From: Paratinospora sagittata
Lineage: Eukaryota > Streptophyta > Magnoliopsida > Ranunculales > Menispermaceae
Assembly: GCA_035771175.1 (NCBI GenBank)
Contig: CM069589.1
Coordinates: 31,049,701-31,113,700 of the forward strand
Reading direction: 5' to 3'
DNA: 64,000 bases
Below the pieces are notes generated by a model. The model did no database searches and was not told the origin of the DNA. It saw only the letters and a program-made list of their open reading frames with translations. The position numbers were made by a program, and so were the translations under genes. Positions 25,327 to 36,658 of this stretch are shown in pieces. How positions within the stretch are numbered: the stretch's first letter is position 1; each line of letters begins with the position of its first letter.

Positions 25327-28300
25327 TTAACTCGTACTGGGACCCTTCCCTTTCCTTTTTCTTTCGGCCTCCTCATCCTTCTTGGATCCACTGGAACTAG
25401 GTGTAGAATTCTTGGGTTTCATTGGTGCTTGCGGTCTTAAAGAACCACGCGTGTTCTGTCTCACACTACTAATAGATTCATCAATTACAATCCTTCATAG
25501 ATATTTCAATGAATTTTTTGTGAGCGAACTTGAAAACACAAAATTTAAATGGATCAAGAGGTGGACCAGGTTTGAAACCTTTTGTTTTTCGTTTCTCAAG
25601 ACCTTGAGCAAAATCAGGAGAAAGTGTATGACCTTTAAATTCAAGCCTGATTGGGCACTTGCATTTAGGACCTGAGAAAGTTTTTGATGAGGGATTTGGG
25701 GGTGGAGACACTCTTTGATTGATTCTATGCAATGGCTCTTCATCCGATTCATCTTCATCTTCACCTTCTAATATACCTTGAAGTCTGTCAGACTCGTGAG
25801 GTCCTTGGGGACGTGTGAAGGCTGGAACTCTTGGTGCAGGTGGAACCTCTACACCTTTCTTCTCCAACAGATGAAAGAGCTTATTAAAAATTTTCATGCT
25901 TGAGGCAATATACCAAACAGTAGAATGCATCCTACTGTTCATTGGCATGAAGAGATCTTCAAAGAAGCCGACTACTCCTTCCACTCGATCTGCAGCTGTG
26001 ACGACAGTGTAAGACAAATCCATAATTGTTGTGGCAAGGAAATGCATCTTGTTCTCCAAGTTTTGTAATTTCTCAAAAGTATGAGTAACCAAGTCTAGAA
26101 TCTTGGTTAGTCTATCATCCTCTTTTGGTGCTGACATTGCAGTATCTAAATTCTCTTTCAGACTAGAGATGGCCTGCAGCACCGGATCAAGCGTTGTCTT
26201 GCTCGTGACTTGATCCAAGATAGCATCCAAAACTAATTGCAGAGGTTCAGAAATGGACTTATCTTTAGAGGATTCAGCCATTTTACCCCTCAAGCTTTGA
26301 ATTTCTTCAAGAATCTTTTTCAAAGCTTCTTCTGTTAAAACACTGGCAGCACAACTTGGCGTAGCTGGCATTGTGCGACTCTGTGGATCTTGAGGTATGG
26401 CTGGAGGTTGTTGAGGAGCTGCCAATCTCGGGGGAATAGCAACAACAAAGGCATTTATGAATTTCTTGATTTGTCGCATGTCCTCCTGAATATTGTTCAT
26501 AAAATCATCTAGTGATGATGATGGAGGAGAGCTCAATGAAGACAAGGACTGCATGACACCTAACTGTCTGTCCATTTGTTGAGACAACTTCTCGAGCAGT
26601 TCAGTTGCATTGATCATGTCAGAGTTAAATTCTTTTATCTCATTAATCCCAACTTTCTCATGAGATTTCAGATATTCTCGGACTTCTAACAATGTCTTAT
26701 TCTTCAGCTGAACTTGGTTCTGTTCCAAACGAGTCATTAGTTGAGACATGACAAAAATATGATCTTCTCTTACTCGTCTGAGAAAGTCTTCCACTCTGAA
26801 GAATTCATCATTTGGCCTACTTGTAGATGGACAAGAAGGTGACTCTTGATCAGATGGGCTTATCTCATGAACATTTTCCATATCATCTTCTGCTGGATAT
26901 TCAGCATTGGTCTCATGAAAACCTTCAACATGATCTTCTTCATCAACCTTTTCATTCATGTCATCTCCCTGATAGGGTATGAAAGCCAGATCATAGCCCT
27001 CTGAATCCTTACTTTGCACATCATCATACTCATTCTTCTACGAGTCTTGAGATTCTATTGATACAGGGATATCAAATGGAGATGGTGGTCTTGAGATGGT
27101 TTTATCTGAGTCCTCACTGACTCTTTCTCTGGTGATTGCTTCCAAGATTGCATCAGCAATTTTCGACTCATGAAGATGTTCTTCAACAACTGCCTGAGCA
27201 ATCTGGATCACCTCTTCCATCAGTTGTTTTTCAACATAAACAACTTGCTCTACATGTTCAACTTCCACATCATTAATTGAAACAAGTGCAATGTTAGCTG
27301 TGGGAATGGCTTTTTCTAGCACAATCTGTTCTTCTGGAGCAGTAGAAGCTTGGGCAACTTCTTTCTCTATTGTTAAGACATCTTCTTCTCTTATTATATC
27401 TTTTCCACTGGATTCTCCCTCAAGTGGAACTTCTGACATTGGAAGCCATTTGTCCAACGCAGGAACATAAGTGTATCTCATCAATTTCATAGTGGTTTGA
27501 CTAATGCAGTTGTATCTGCTGGTCTCCTTGAAGCTTTCTCCACTGAAATCGATACCACATTTCTCGAACAAAGTGGTGAGGTACATGCCCAGAGGCAGAC
27601 CTCCTCCTCTACTAACCACAATATTCATTACATGCATGAGAATGTGGGCGAGATTCACTCTCTTCTTTTCCAAAATGCACCAGATTAAGAATAAGTCTAA
27701 TTCATTCACATTACCCTTGCTACCGGTTTTAGGCTGAATGATGTGGCTAATGATGTTGTGGATATTTCTGGGAATAAGTTCAAATGACTGATTTGTGAGT
27801 TTCTTGTCGACACTCGAGTGGTTTTCCTTGAAATGAGATTAAGAGCAGAAAGGTTGTTATAGCCTAAATACTGGACTTTATTCTTGGTGAATGAAAATAT
27901 GTTGGCACTTTCATCATTTGGCAAGTAGAATGCTTCAGAAAAGAATTTGGGAGAAATTCCAACAGATTTTCCCTTTACCATAGATTGTTTTGTGAATTCA
28001 GAGTCGAGTTTATCAACCAGATTCGAATAGAATTGAGGGTAAGTAAATCGATCTAGCCTTGGAATTCAAATAGAGAGAAAATGTTCAGGTGAGAGTTAAT
28101 GAAGAAATCGAAATCAACATAGCATAACATAGAAATTGAAATCAACATGAGCTTCTCAGCTTTATCTCCCTGTCTTCTCATCTGAGAAGAAGAAGGTGGG
28201 TGACATGGTCCAGATGCGGTCTCAATAGGAGGTGTGGGTACCTCAGCCAGTTCGACTTGAGTTGGTTGAGCTCATGGTCTCACATTCCTATCTGGAAGTG

Positions 28301-28364
28301 ATGATGGTGAAACAGCTCGCTTTCTTACAGAGAAGGGGCGAAGCTTTTCGGGTTTGGGGGCCAT
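25327..28364 (-). pseudogene. M1 env-position ORF (putative plant transposon protein-like)
   Basis: Starts at ATG 28364 (MAPKPEKLRPF). Fragments follow at 27706-27981, 27038-27709 and 25481-27019, with one stop between the last two, one frameshift near 27706 and another near 25481; the last frame closes at 25327 after a basic run (KKDEEAERKRKGKG). The N-terminal half (ISPKFFSEAFYLPNDES) matches the M2 ORF at 60650-62561. It resembles plant proteins often annotated as 'putative plant transposon protein', from recall and unchecked. The C-terminal half looks like two coiled-coil stretches split by a proline-rich linker (about residues 170-240 of the 512-codon frame). I see no clear signal peptide or membrane anchor, so 'env-like' refers only to position. 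Confidence 0.65.
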
Positions 28365-28672
28365 TTAAGAAAGATGTGAAGAACTGAGGCAACAACACAA
28401 ATATTGATACAATAAGAATTAGAAGTTTCAGAAATGAACAAAGAACAGAATTTACCAAAGGTTAAAGATGAAGATTCAACGATAATTTTTTAAACGATTC
28501 CTGGAAAGTTCTTCAAAGCGTCCTGGGGCACAAAAGGTGAAAAGTGACTGCTAGGAACAAAAAGTTTGGCTTTATAGAGAGAAAGTGATAAGCTCGCTCC
28601 TGACACATGTCAGCACGTGTCACTTCCTATTCTTAAAAGGCGGTTTTAATTTAATAAGCAATATTGATCGAT
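28365..28672 (-). promoter_or_regulatory. Putative internal promoter of M1 env-position ORF
   Basis: A minus-strand TATA-like box (TCTATAAAGCC, 28569-28580) lies about 205 bp before ATG 28364. The motif array at 28673-28808 lies directly upstream, the same order as in M1-type LTRs. There is no open frame. Inference from layout; no transcript data. Confidence 0.4.
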
Positions 28673-28808
28673 TAGTGTCCTTCTTCTGACTAACATTCTT
28701 AATCGACTAGAGTTATTATGCACGTTAGCGTCCTCGTTATAACAAGTGGTTTTGGAACAACTAATGGTATCGGGCACATTAGCGTCCTCAAACACTGTTA
28801 GCATCCTT
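28673..28808. repeat. AGCGTCCT motif cluster, internal copy in M1
   Basis: Five AGYGTCCT or AGCATCCT sites, two of them perfect AGCGTCCT. AGCGTCCT and AGCATCCT are separated by exactly 11 nt at the 3' end, and AGTGTCCT is followed 11 nt later by ACATTCTT at the 5' end. Same motif as the LTR arrays, but outside any LTR. Confidence 0.6.
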
Positions 28809-29122
28809 ATTTATACTTAGACTCTAATATGTAGCATATTTGACTAATATAAACTCAAGTATCGTATGGTTGAATAAATGATGTCGCAAATTAAATTTCA
28901 TCAACCAACAGTCAATAATTTAATCATGAGCGAAAATATTTTAACATTCTAAGCAACGCATGATTAAAGATAATCATCAATTTCAAATAGTCACTAATGA
29001 ATATATTCTAGCAATAGAAGAAAAAAGAGTGACTTTTATACCTTTGCATATTTTTGACTTTTACCTCAAGGTACAACAAAGTTCTCGACTTGAGCACTAT
29101 GTCTCATTTTGAAGCAACTGAG
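28809..29122. other. M1 spacer between gag and env-position ORF
   Basis: AT-rich, no reading frame or pol motif. A SIRE-like element would carry about 4.5 kb of pol between gag and this point; none is visible. Confidence 0.6.
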
Positions 29123-30193
29123 TTAATTCATTATCCTCGTTCTCCATGCTGACTTCTTTCTTGACATTCTATCAGGAGATCTTTCATTGAGCATCCTTGA
29201 TGAGGATTGATAACACAGTGTGTGTATATCATCAGCCATATCACTTCCATTCCTGGTTGGTATATTTGCAAGAACGTCTTCTCTCTCAGATGAAGTTTCT
29301 AACTCACTCAAAATGTAATCAATTTCTTGAAAACTAATTTCAAATGGATTTGATAACTCGTTTAGAAAATCTATTTTATATTTCCAGTTTTCAAGAAAAC
29401 TGTTAAAAAAATAATGTACTAAAGTAGAATGAGATATTGTTTTTCCAAAGTATTCAAGTTCATTTAAATGACGTATAAAACGTTGCAGGTTATCATGAAC
29501 ATACTCACTTTCTAAAACCCTAAAGTGAATGAGTGGTTCTTCTAATGTTTCAACTGAGTTTTTAGTCTCATCCCTCCTTCCCACTGTTTGCAGGAGATCA
29601 CAGAACTCCTTTAAACTTATTTTCCATGGTTCAACAGAGTCAGCTAACATAGTCAGCTTATCATTCAATTTCTTTGGAAGCTTATCACAAAAATAAACTA
29701 GAGATATCTCTGCAGGTATTTCCTGATTCAATTCTTACATTCTATCAAGAATAGATTGATATATGTTGCATGCCATATCAAGAGATTCATTCTCCGATAT
29801 CTCAAAGGCATAAAATAGTCTATGAGACTCTTTGAGCTTTTCATCTCTAATGTTGATCTTTTCACAATGAAGTGATTTGAGGGTTTCCGAAATTTCCTTG
29901 GCACTCTCGAGATGAACTACCCTTTCAACTTCTTCCTCGAGTAGAAAGCAATACAAGGCATAGACAGTTTGAGCGTTAAGTTTATCATTTAGTTTTTCCT
30001 TATTTGTCCATAGCTCAATAGGCTTGTTGGGCATGGTGTAGCCATTTACAACCATTTCCCATAAACTGATATCCTTAGATCGAAGAAAGGATTTCATCCT
30101 TATCATCCAATCTTCAAACCAATTTGTATTGAACAAAGGTGGTCTATCTAAAGGTTGACCTACTTCTATGACAGTCCCTCTGGTCATTGCCAT
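29123..30193 (-). pseudogene. M1 gag (UBN2-like), with a second gag-like module
   Basis: Start chosen at ATG 30193 (MAMTRGT), 56 bp after the LTR. The N-terminal part (RPPLFNTNWFEDWMIRMKSF, then WEMVVNGY) matches copia gag starts seen at 45043 and 56513. A TAA at 29732-29734 splits the frame; the rest (to 29123) continues with a gag-like helical region, then a second similar stretch (LQRFIRHLNELEYFGKTI). There is no zinc knuckle. Gag would assemble particles. The apparent duplication of the gag fold is an eye judgement. Confidence 0.7.
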
Positions 30194-30232
30194 TGATATC
30201 AAATAAATTGTGAAGTTTCTTTGAAGAGCAAC

Positions 30233-30249
30233 ACTGCTTTGATACGAAT
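30233..30249 (-). promoter_or_regulatory. M1 primer-binding site
   Basis: Minus strand ATTCGTATCAAAGC right after the LTR end. It matches the initiator-tRNA-Met site of C1 (56544-56560) with one change. Confidence 0.75.
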
Positions 30250-32117
30250 TGTTGGCCCAGATATGTCTAAGAGGGGGTGAATTGGACACTTAGACAATTT
30301 AAAAGCAATGGCAACGGCAAAAAATTGAAGTGCAGAAAGTAAACAAATATGCACAGACGATTTATAGTGGTTTGGCTACTTGCCTACGTCCACTACCTAA
30401 CCTCCTCAGTTTGGATTTTGAACCTTATCACTAAGGGATTTTCTTACGAGTGAGAATCAAATCGTTACACCTTTTCTCAACTTGCGGGTGTGAGAATAAC
30501 CGTTACACTGCTCGGCTTACAGGCGTGAGACCAACCTAAGCTTTCTCAACTTACGGGTGCGAGAAGACTTGACCTTGTTGAATATAGAATATCAACTCAG
30601 TAGTTTATCTAACTACTGTTACAACCTTGATACAGTATACAAGATATGAAATTAAGTACAATTGTATCCTATGAACTGTCTCTCAAGGTTTTCTTTCAGC
30701 ATGAATGATATAAGTTAAAAACAGTGCTGAACGAAATGAGTGAAAATAGTTCAAAATTTCAAATAGATTTTCAGATAAAGATAGAATGTTAACTCAGTAT
30801 GAAAATCATTTGAATACGTAAAGTCTCAAAGTAAACTCTTTGAAAATAAAGCGACTTAAACGTTTTCTTGACTAGATGAAAATTCGACTAACTTTCAAAA
30901 AGTGTTTTAGTTTAGACAATTTTCGGTGGTCTTAAGAAATTGTTAAGTGTCTGTATTTATAGACTAGTAGAGATGAAGTTGTTGTTCATTTGAATTTGAA
31001 TTTCAAATATGAATGTTTACTCACAACAACTAGAATATATCAAAAAAATAACAACTGCACATTTCATGAATATTCTGATTTTCTCCAGATACACGAATAA
31101 GGAAAGTTTTAGAAGACGTGGTTCGTGATTCAGAGAATATCTCTTACAAATACAAAAAATTGATTTTGTACGAAAAGTTGTTTTGAAAAAATGGCGAAAA
31201 GGACGTACAAGTCAGATCAATAAAAATATCATTTTTGTCGTTATGTTTTTTTAAGGGTGCTCATAGAACATCAGCGTCCTACTGAACAATGAAGTGAGGG
31301 CGCTACTCAATAGTAAGCGTCATGACTTGCTTTGACAATTAAACAACTTAATTCATGAGGGCGCTACTTCGCAGTGAGCGTCCTGCTTTGTTTTAAAAAC
31401 TTTTGACACACGAGGGCCCTACTTAAGAGTAAGCGTCCTGAACAATTAAAAACAGTTTTAAAAAAATGTTATGTGCATTGACGAACAGTAAGCATCCTGA
31501 AAGTTATTTAAGTTGATTCTAAAGATGAGGGCGCTCCTACACAAGTAGCGTCCTTAAAGATAGAAATCACTTAAAAACAGAAAGAACTTTCAGCTAGCTG
31601 AAACTAAGTCAGCGTCCCGACATTCTCAAAGGTTGATAAAAGAAAGGTCGCTACAAAGAAGTAAGCGTCCTTATTAATTAGTTCAGTTCAACCTTGAGCG
31701 TCTTAATATTTTATCAGTGTCCTGACTTATCAAGTCCAAGAGGGCGCTGCTAAAACATTAGCGTCCAGAAAGACTTTACAAAAATGATTTTTGATTTCTC
31801 GATTAAAGCTCGATAAAATAGGAAGTTATTTTCGGATTAAATCAAATACTATAGAAATCATAAGGTACAATTAGAATGTTACGATCAAAATATGCAAATG
31901 ATAAAATCTTGCTGAGAGTAAGTTGATTGATAGACTTTACATTCTAAGTACAGACAAATTCTGAACTTTACTTGAGATGATCAATAGGCTTGTATGTTCA
32001 GTTCCTTGATCTTGATTCTTGATAAATCTGAAATACTTGACATGATCATTAGATAGACAAATTGGAGATATTTTGAATCATCAAAAGATTCATGTCATGA
32101 GGTTCATTGAGATAACG
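30250..32117 (-). mobile_element. M1 5' LTR (LTR x)
   Basis: 1,868 bp, plus-strand ends TGTTGGCCCAG ... GAGATAACG (terminal A changed to G). On the minus strand a TATA box TCTATAAATACAG lies at 30953-30965 and the U3 motif array at 31254-31767 is upstream. The left 420 bp share blocks with C1 LTRs (AACCTCCTCAG, then motifs on 'ACTTGCGGGTGTGAGA'). Positions 30672-32117 are repeated, diverged, at 34088-35564. Confidence 0.85.
31254..31767. repeat. Array of bipartite AGGGCGCT-N11-AGCGTCCT modules (LTR x)
   Basis: Eight modules, each an 8-nt left arm near AGGGCGCT, an 11-nt spacer and an 8-nt right arm near AGCGTCCT. The spacer is 11 nt in all eight while its sequence varies (CATAGAACATC, ACTTCGCAGTG, CCTACACAAGT and so on). 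The arms are complementary, allowing one G:T pair on this strand. Inter-module distances are irregular, and extra half-sites occur (for example 31611-31624). Counted by eye. Confidence 0.85.
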
Positions 32118-34087
32118 CTCACTTTTCTGGGCATGCTTTTGGGTGAAAAATGGCCATTTTCAATGTTTTAAAAGGGGAACTTTCCCCATATGAGCTAAGG
32201 ACGAATTGGAGAAGGAAGAGGGAAGGAAAACTAGGGTTTTCAAGGAAAATCTTCACCATCTACACCATAAGGTTAGTGTTTTTCTCAATTTCTTTCCATC
32301 AAATCCCCATTGAAGGTGAGAGTAAGCTTTCAAATGGTGTAGTTTTCTCCATGGGTCACGGTTTTGGGTGTTCCCTAACCTAGGGTTGACTGAGTTTTTC
32401 TTTTTTGAGCTTGTTTATGATCGAAACAACCCTCTATGACGTAGATCTACAACCAATGTGCATTTTGCAAGCACTTCACCATGTTTTTGGTTGATGCATG
32501 GGTTAGGGTTTTGTGGGAAACCCTCAAGGCGGAGGTGTATGCTATAGATTTGGGTTCCTTGGTTGATTTGAAACCCAATGACGCCATTTTCATTAATTTC
32601 TAGCAAGAAATTGGAGGGGTTAAGTGTAATGGCCTTAAACCTAGAAAATTAACTTAGGGTTTTCCTTTGAACTTGCATGTCAACTATGTTAAACAAATGA
32701 CCCATCCTAATTGATTGGCACTAAAAATGTTGACTTATGTTGATTTAAGATTGATGTATATGTCTATGTGGATTGTATGGATGTTGAGGTTGATCATGAG
32801 AAGAGGGAACTCATGATATAACTTAGATGTACATGGGCCTATTAGTTGTGGAATTGATCATGTCTAGTCTTTATGTATGAGAATGATCATGATGATTGAT
32901 GTATGTGCATGTGATCATGGTTTACAGGATTTTGAATTTGGTTGATTCGGTTTGGTTATCGTGTGTGGTTAGATACTCTTGCGAGGCTTGGTTGTGAGTA
33001 GACTTCATTTATGTTTAAATCTTTCATGTCATCTTATCAATTATATCTTATATGTTTTGAAAGCATGAATGTGTTCTAAGTATTTCAATGATGCATGTGT
33101 GTAAGACCCTATGGCCTAGTAGATCTTGCCTCTGAAAAGAGTTAAGTCTGTCCTACAAGAACCTAAATGACTTAGTGATTGACAAAAGCTACGCCTTTGT
33201 ATGCCCTGACGCAAGGTACACAACAAGGCTAGCATACGAGAAGGAAGACTTGACTTTGTCATAGGAGGGTTTTAGAAATGAAGTATTAGGGGATGAGAAC
33301 GGCACGGTGAAACAAACGTGCACTAGTAACCCCAAATGAATATGATTGGGGATGAGCACAGTACGGTGAAATAAATGTGCACTAGTAATCCCAATGCATG
33401 TGGAATGTGGATCCAAAAAGAAAGGCTTTTACTTGCATCGAACTTTATTATAAATGCTTGATATCTATATGTTATGAGTTTTCAATCATTCTGCACATTG
33501 GCATGCATACATGGATTATATTGATAAGTATTGATGGCATATCTGAATTCTATTTACTGGGCACCGTTGGCTCATCCTCATTTCCCTTTTTCAAGTCCTT
33601 ATGTTTCAGATAAAGGCAAAAGAGTAGTCATCTCTTGAGGGCCTTGCCGGTGAGAGAGTTTAAGGCCTCAACGTGAGTTAGGAGGCAAATATTTTGGTGA
33701 ACTTTGTTTTAATATGATGTAACCATATTTTGTAGTATGTAATTATAACACTTACCACACTTTGTAGTATTGGTGAGTTGGGATTTTGTTAGATTGACCA
33801 TGTGGGCATATGATGATTTTTTTTTTTTTTTGTATCCGTAGTCTCAGATTATCATGTGTATATTCCTTTGGATGGACTGTTTAGGCATGGGATCTTTTTA
33901 TGGATTCATCTTATGTCTTGAATTATTATTTTGGATGGTAGAACTACACTTTTTAGGTTATATGGTTAGTTATGATAAGGCTCGTAGGGTCTCAACCACC
34001 AACGGTGGGTTGAGGGGTGGTTGGAGATGCCTACACCGAACGTCCCGCCCCGGCTTTTTGCACGCCATCCCAAGTGGGGTCGCTACA
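32118..34087 (+). mobile_element. Family A-related LTR, copy A4 (5' truncated)
   Basis: Ends GGGGTCGCTACA at 34087. Reverse-complement family A sequence is recognisable through much of it (for example TTGCATGTCAACTATGTT near 32677, and the 33190-33400 and 33960-34080 blocks), but it is more diverged than A1-A3. The TGTGACG start is missing on the left, where LTR x begins. Best explanation: M1 inserted into A4 and the other half was lost with the M1 3' end. The leader-like part at 32205-32275 is purine-rich. Confidence 0.75.
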
Positions 34088-35564
34088 TGAACTATCTCTT
34101 AAATTTCTCTTTCAGCAAAAATGATATAAGTTAAAACAGTGCTAAACAATTTGAGTGAAAACAATTCGAAATCTCAAATGGATTTTCAGATAAAGATATA
34201 AATTTTGCTTAGTATGAAAATCATTTGAATACGTAAAGTTTCAAAGAAGACTCTTTGAAAACAAAGTGCGTTAAACTTTTTCGACCAGATGAAAATTCAA
34301 CTAACTTTCAAAAAGTGTTTTGGCCCAGAGAATTTTCGGTGGTCTTAACATGTTGTTAAGTGGCTGTATATATAGACTAGTAGAGATGAAGTTGTTATTC
34401 ATTTGAATTTGAATTTTAAATATGAACGTTTACTCACAAACAACTAGAATATATCACGAAAATGGCAACTGTACATTTCATGAATATTCTGATTTTCTCC
34501 AAATACAAGAATAAGGAAAGTTTTAGAAGACGTGGTTCGTGAATCAGAGAATATCTCTTACAAATACAGAAGGTTGATTTTGCACGAAAAGTTGTTCTGA
34601 AAAGGTGGCTAAAAAGGATGTACATGTGAGAACAACAAAAATATCATTTTTGTCGTTTTGTTCCTTTAAGGGCGCTCATAGGGCATCAGCGTCCTACTGA
34701 ACAATGAAGTGAGGGCGCTACTGAGTTGTAAGCGTCTTGACTTATTTTGAAAATTAAACGACTTAAATCATGAGGGCGTTACTCGATAGTTACCGTCCTA
34801 CTTTGTTTTAAAATCACTTGAACGCATGAGGGCGTTACTCAAGAGTTAGCGTCCTGATATTTGAAAATAGTTTTTAAAACAATATTAAGTACACTGAAGG
34901 ACAGTAAGCATCCTGAAAGTTATTAAGTTGATTCTAAAGATGAGGGCGCACCTACACAAGTAACGTCCTAATAATTTATTCAACTTATAACTATCAGCAT
35001 CCTTAAAGATAAAAATCACTTAAAAACAAAGAGAGCTTCCAGCGAGCTGAAACTTAAGTCAACATCCTGATATTCTCAAAGGTTGACAAAAGAAAGGTCG
35101 CTACTTACAAGTAAGTTTCCTTGTGAATCAATTTAATTAAACCTTGACCGTCCTAATATTTTACCAGCGTCCTAATTCATTAATTCCAGGTGGGCGCTGC
35201 TAAAACATTAGCGTCCAAAAAGACTCTATAAAAGTAGTTTTCGATTTCTCGATTAAAGCTCGATAAACATGATATTTTCGGATTAAATCAAATACTTTAG
35301 AAATCATAGAGATACCTTTAAAATGCGATGATCAAAATATGAAAATGATTAAATCTTGTTGAGAACAAATTGATCGATAGACTTTACATTCTAAGTACTG
35401 ACAGACTCGAAACTTTACTTGAGATGATCGATAGGCTTGTAAGCTCAGTTCCTTGATCTTGATTCTTGATAAATCTAAAACACTTGACAAAATCATTAGA
35501 TACAAAAATTAGAGATATTTGGAATCATCAAAACATTCATGTCATGGGGTTCATTGAAATAACA
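34088..35564 (-). mobile_element. Partial M1-type LTR (LTR y)
   Basis: Colinear with LTR x 30672-32117 and ends GAAATAACA at 35564, the minus-strand start TGTTATTTC. The left part, with the TGTTGGCCCAG terminus, is cut at A4. It lies against Athila gag at 35565, so it marks the insertion that split Athila. Confidence 0.85.
34669..35217. repeat. Bipartite module array in LTR y
   Basis: Same eight-module layout as at 31254-31767, with first module AGGGCGCT-CATAGGGCATC-AGCGTCCT and last ending AGCGTCCA. The 11-nt spacing is kept although many arm positions have C/T or G/A changes. Confidence 0.8.
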
Positions 35565-36658
35565 CCTAGATCCTTCAATTTTTGGGGAAGCTTTCTCTAC
35601 AAGATTGCACTGCACTTTTCTGTCAGCTTCACTGTCTCAAACTCTTCCAATTTTGTATTCTTGGACATAACATCCTTCAAAAGCTTCACATAATTTGACA
35701 TCTATTCTAGGGTATCAGCAAAAGGGATTTTGATATGAATCTTCTTAAATATATCCAAAAATTTGGCAAATTGCTCATCCAACTTCTTCTTCTGAAAATG
35801 CTAAAGAAAGGAAAGAGGAGGCTTAATAATGGGAGGGTTATCCGAGAAAGTGATAGTGCCCGGTCTTTATGGCTTCTCTTTTGATTCTTCTTGCTTCTTC
35901 TCTTCTTTTTGTGCTTCTTCCTCTTTATTTCTTGACGATGGTGATGTAACCTGTCCATCTTTCTTGCTCTCTGTGGCTCCTTTAATATCTTTCCCACTTC
36001 TCAAGGTGATAGCTTTACACTACTCACTGGGGTTAACCTGAGTATTACTTGGGAAAAAGCCTTGCTGCTGTGAACTGATAGTTGAAGTTAACTGACCCAT
36101 CTAAATCTTCATCTTCTTCATTGTTGACTCTAATTTGTCAATTTTTGAATCAGTCTTCACTTGGTTAGCTTTGGACTCTGCAAGGAATCCACTCAATAAG
36201 TCCTTCAATGATGGTTTCTTCTCTTGTTACGTAGGCACTGGTATCCCTGGTAGAGGATTCAACACATTCCTATTATTGGAATATGAAAATTCTCATGATT
36301 CCTCACTCTTGGATAATACTGATTTGACACTTGAGCATTGCTTCTGTAATTGTATCCTCTATTATTCAGGTAATTGGCCTATTTTGTAGTTGTGGAGGGT
36401 TCACCAGATGAGTAACCCATACTTGTTGTTGCTGTCTGCTCTACAGATGGCTTCACACCGTGAAGAGATGCAATTTGGTGTGATAAACTTGACAACTGTG
36501 CTGGAATAACTGTCATGGGATCAACCTCAAATATACCTGCATGGGCCACCTTCTTCACAATTGATCTCTCACTAGGAATCTCATAAGTGTTGGAGGCCAT
36601 CTCATATATCAAGTTAAATGCATCATCCACTGTTTTACACATCAAGGTGCCTCCAGCC
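35565..36658 (-). pseudogene. Athila-like gag, 3' part
   Basis: Minus strand, from 5' to 3': a conserved block after 36658 (GGTLMCKTVDDAFNLIYEMA), a degenerate region with a poly-charged segment (about 35870-35990) and the LPQKLKDLG block at 35565-35595, where the frame is cut by LTR y. Only 36379-36705 is open for long, and stops occur below 36379. The far side should be protease and RT; RT reappears at 4808-5820. Confidence 0.75.

Noticed and set aside
25327..28364. True viral-type envelope gene
   Set aside because: No signal peptide, transmembrane anchor or cysteine pattern is visible. The name would rest only on position after gag/pol, so I call it an env-position ORF.
31254..31767. CRISPR-like array of repeats and spacers
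   Set aside because: Repeats are short, degenerate half-sites with irregular inter-module distances, inside a plant LTR. No cas genes are present and the context is eukaryotic.
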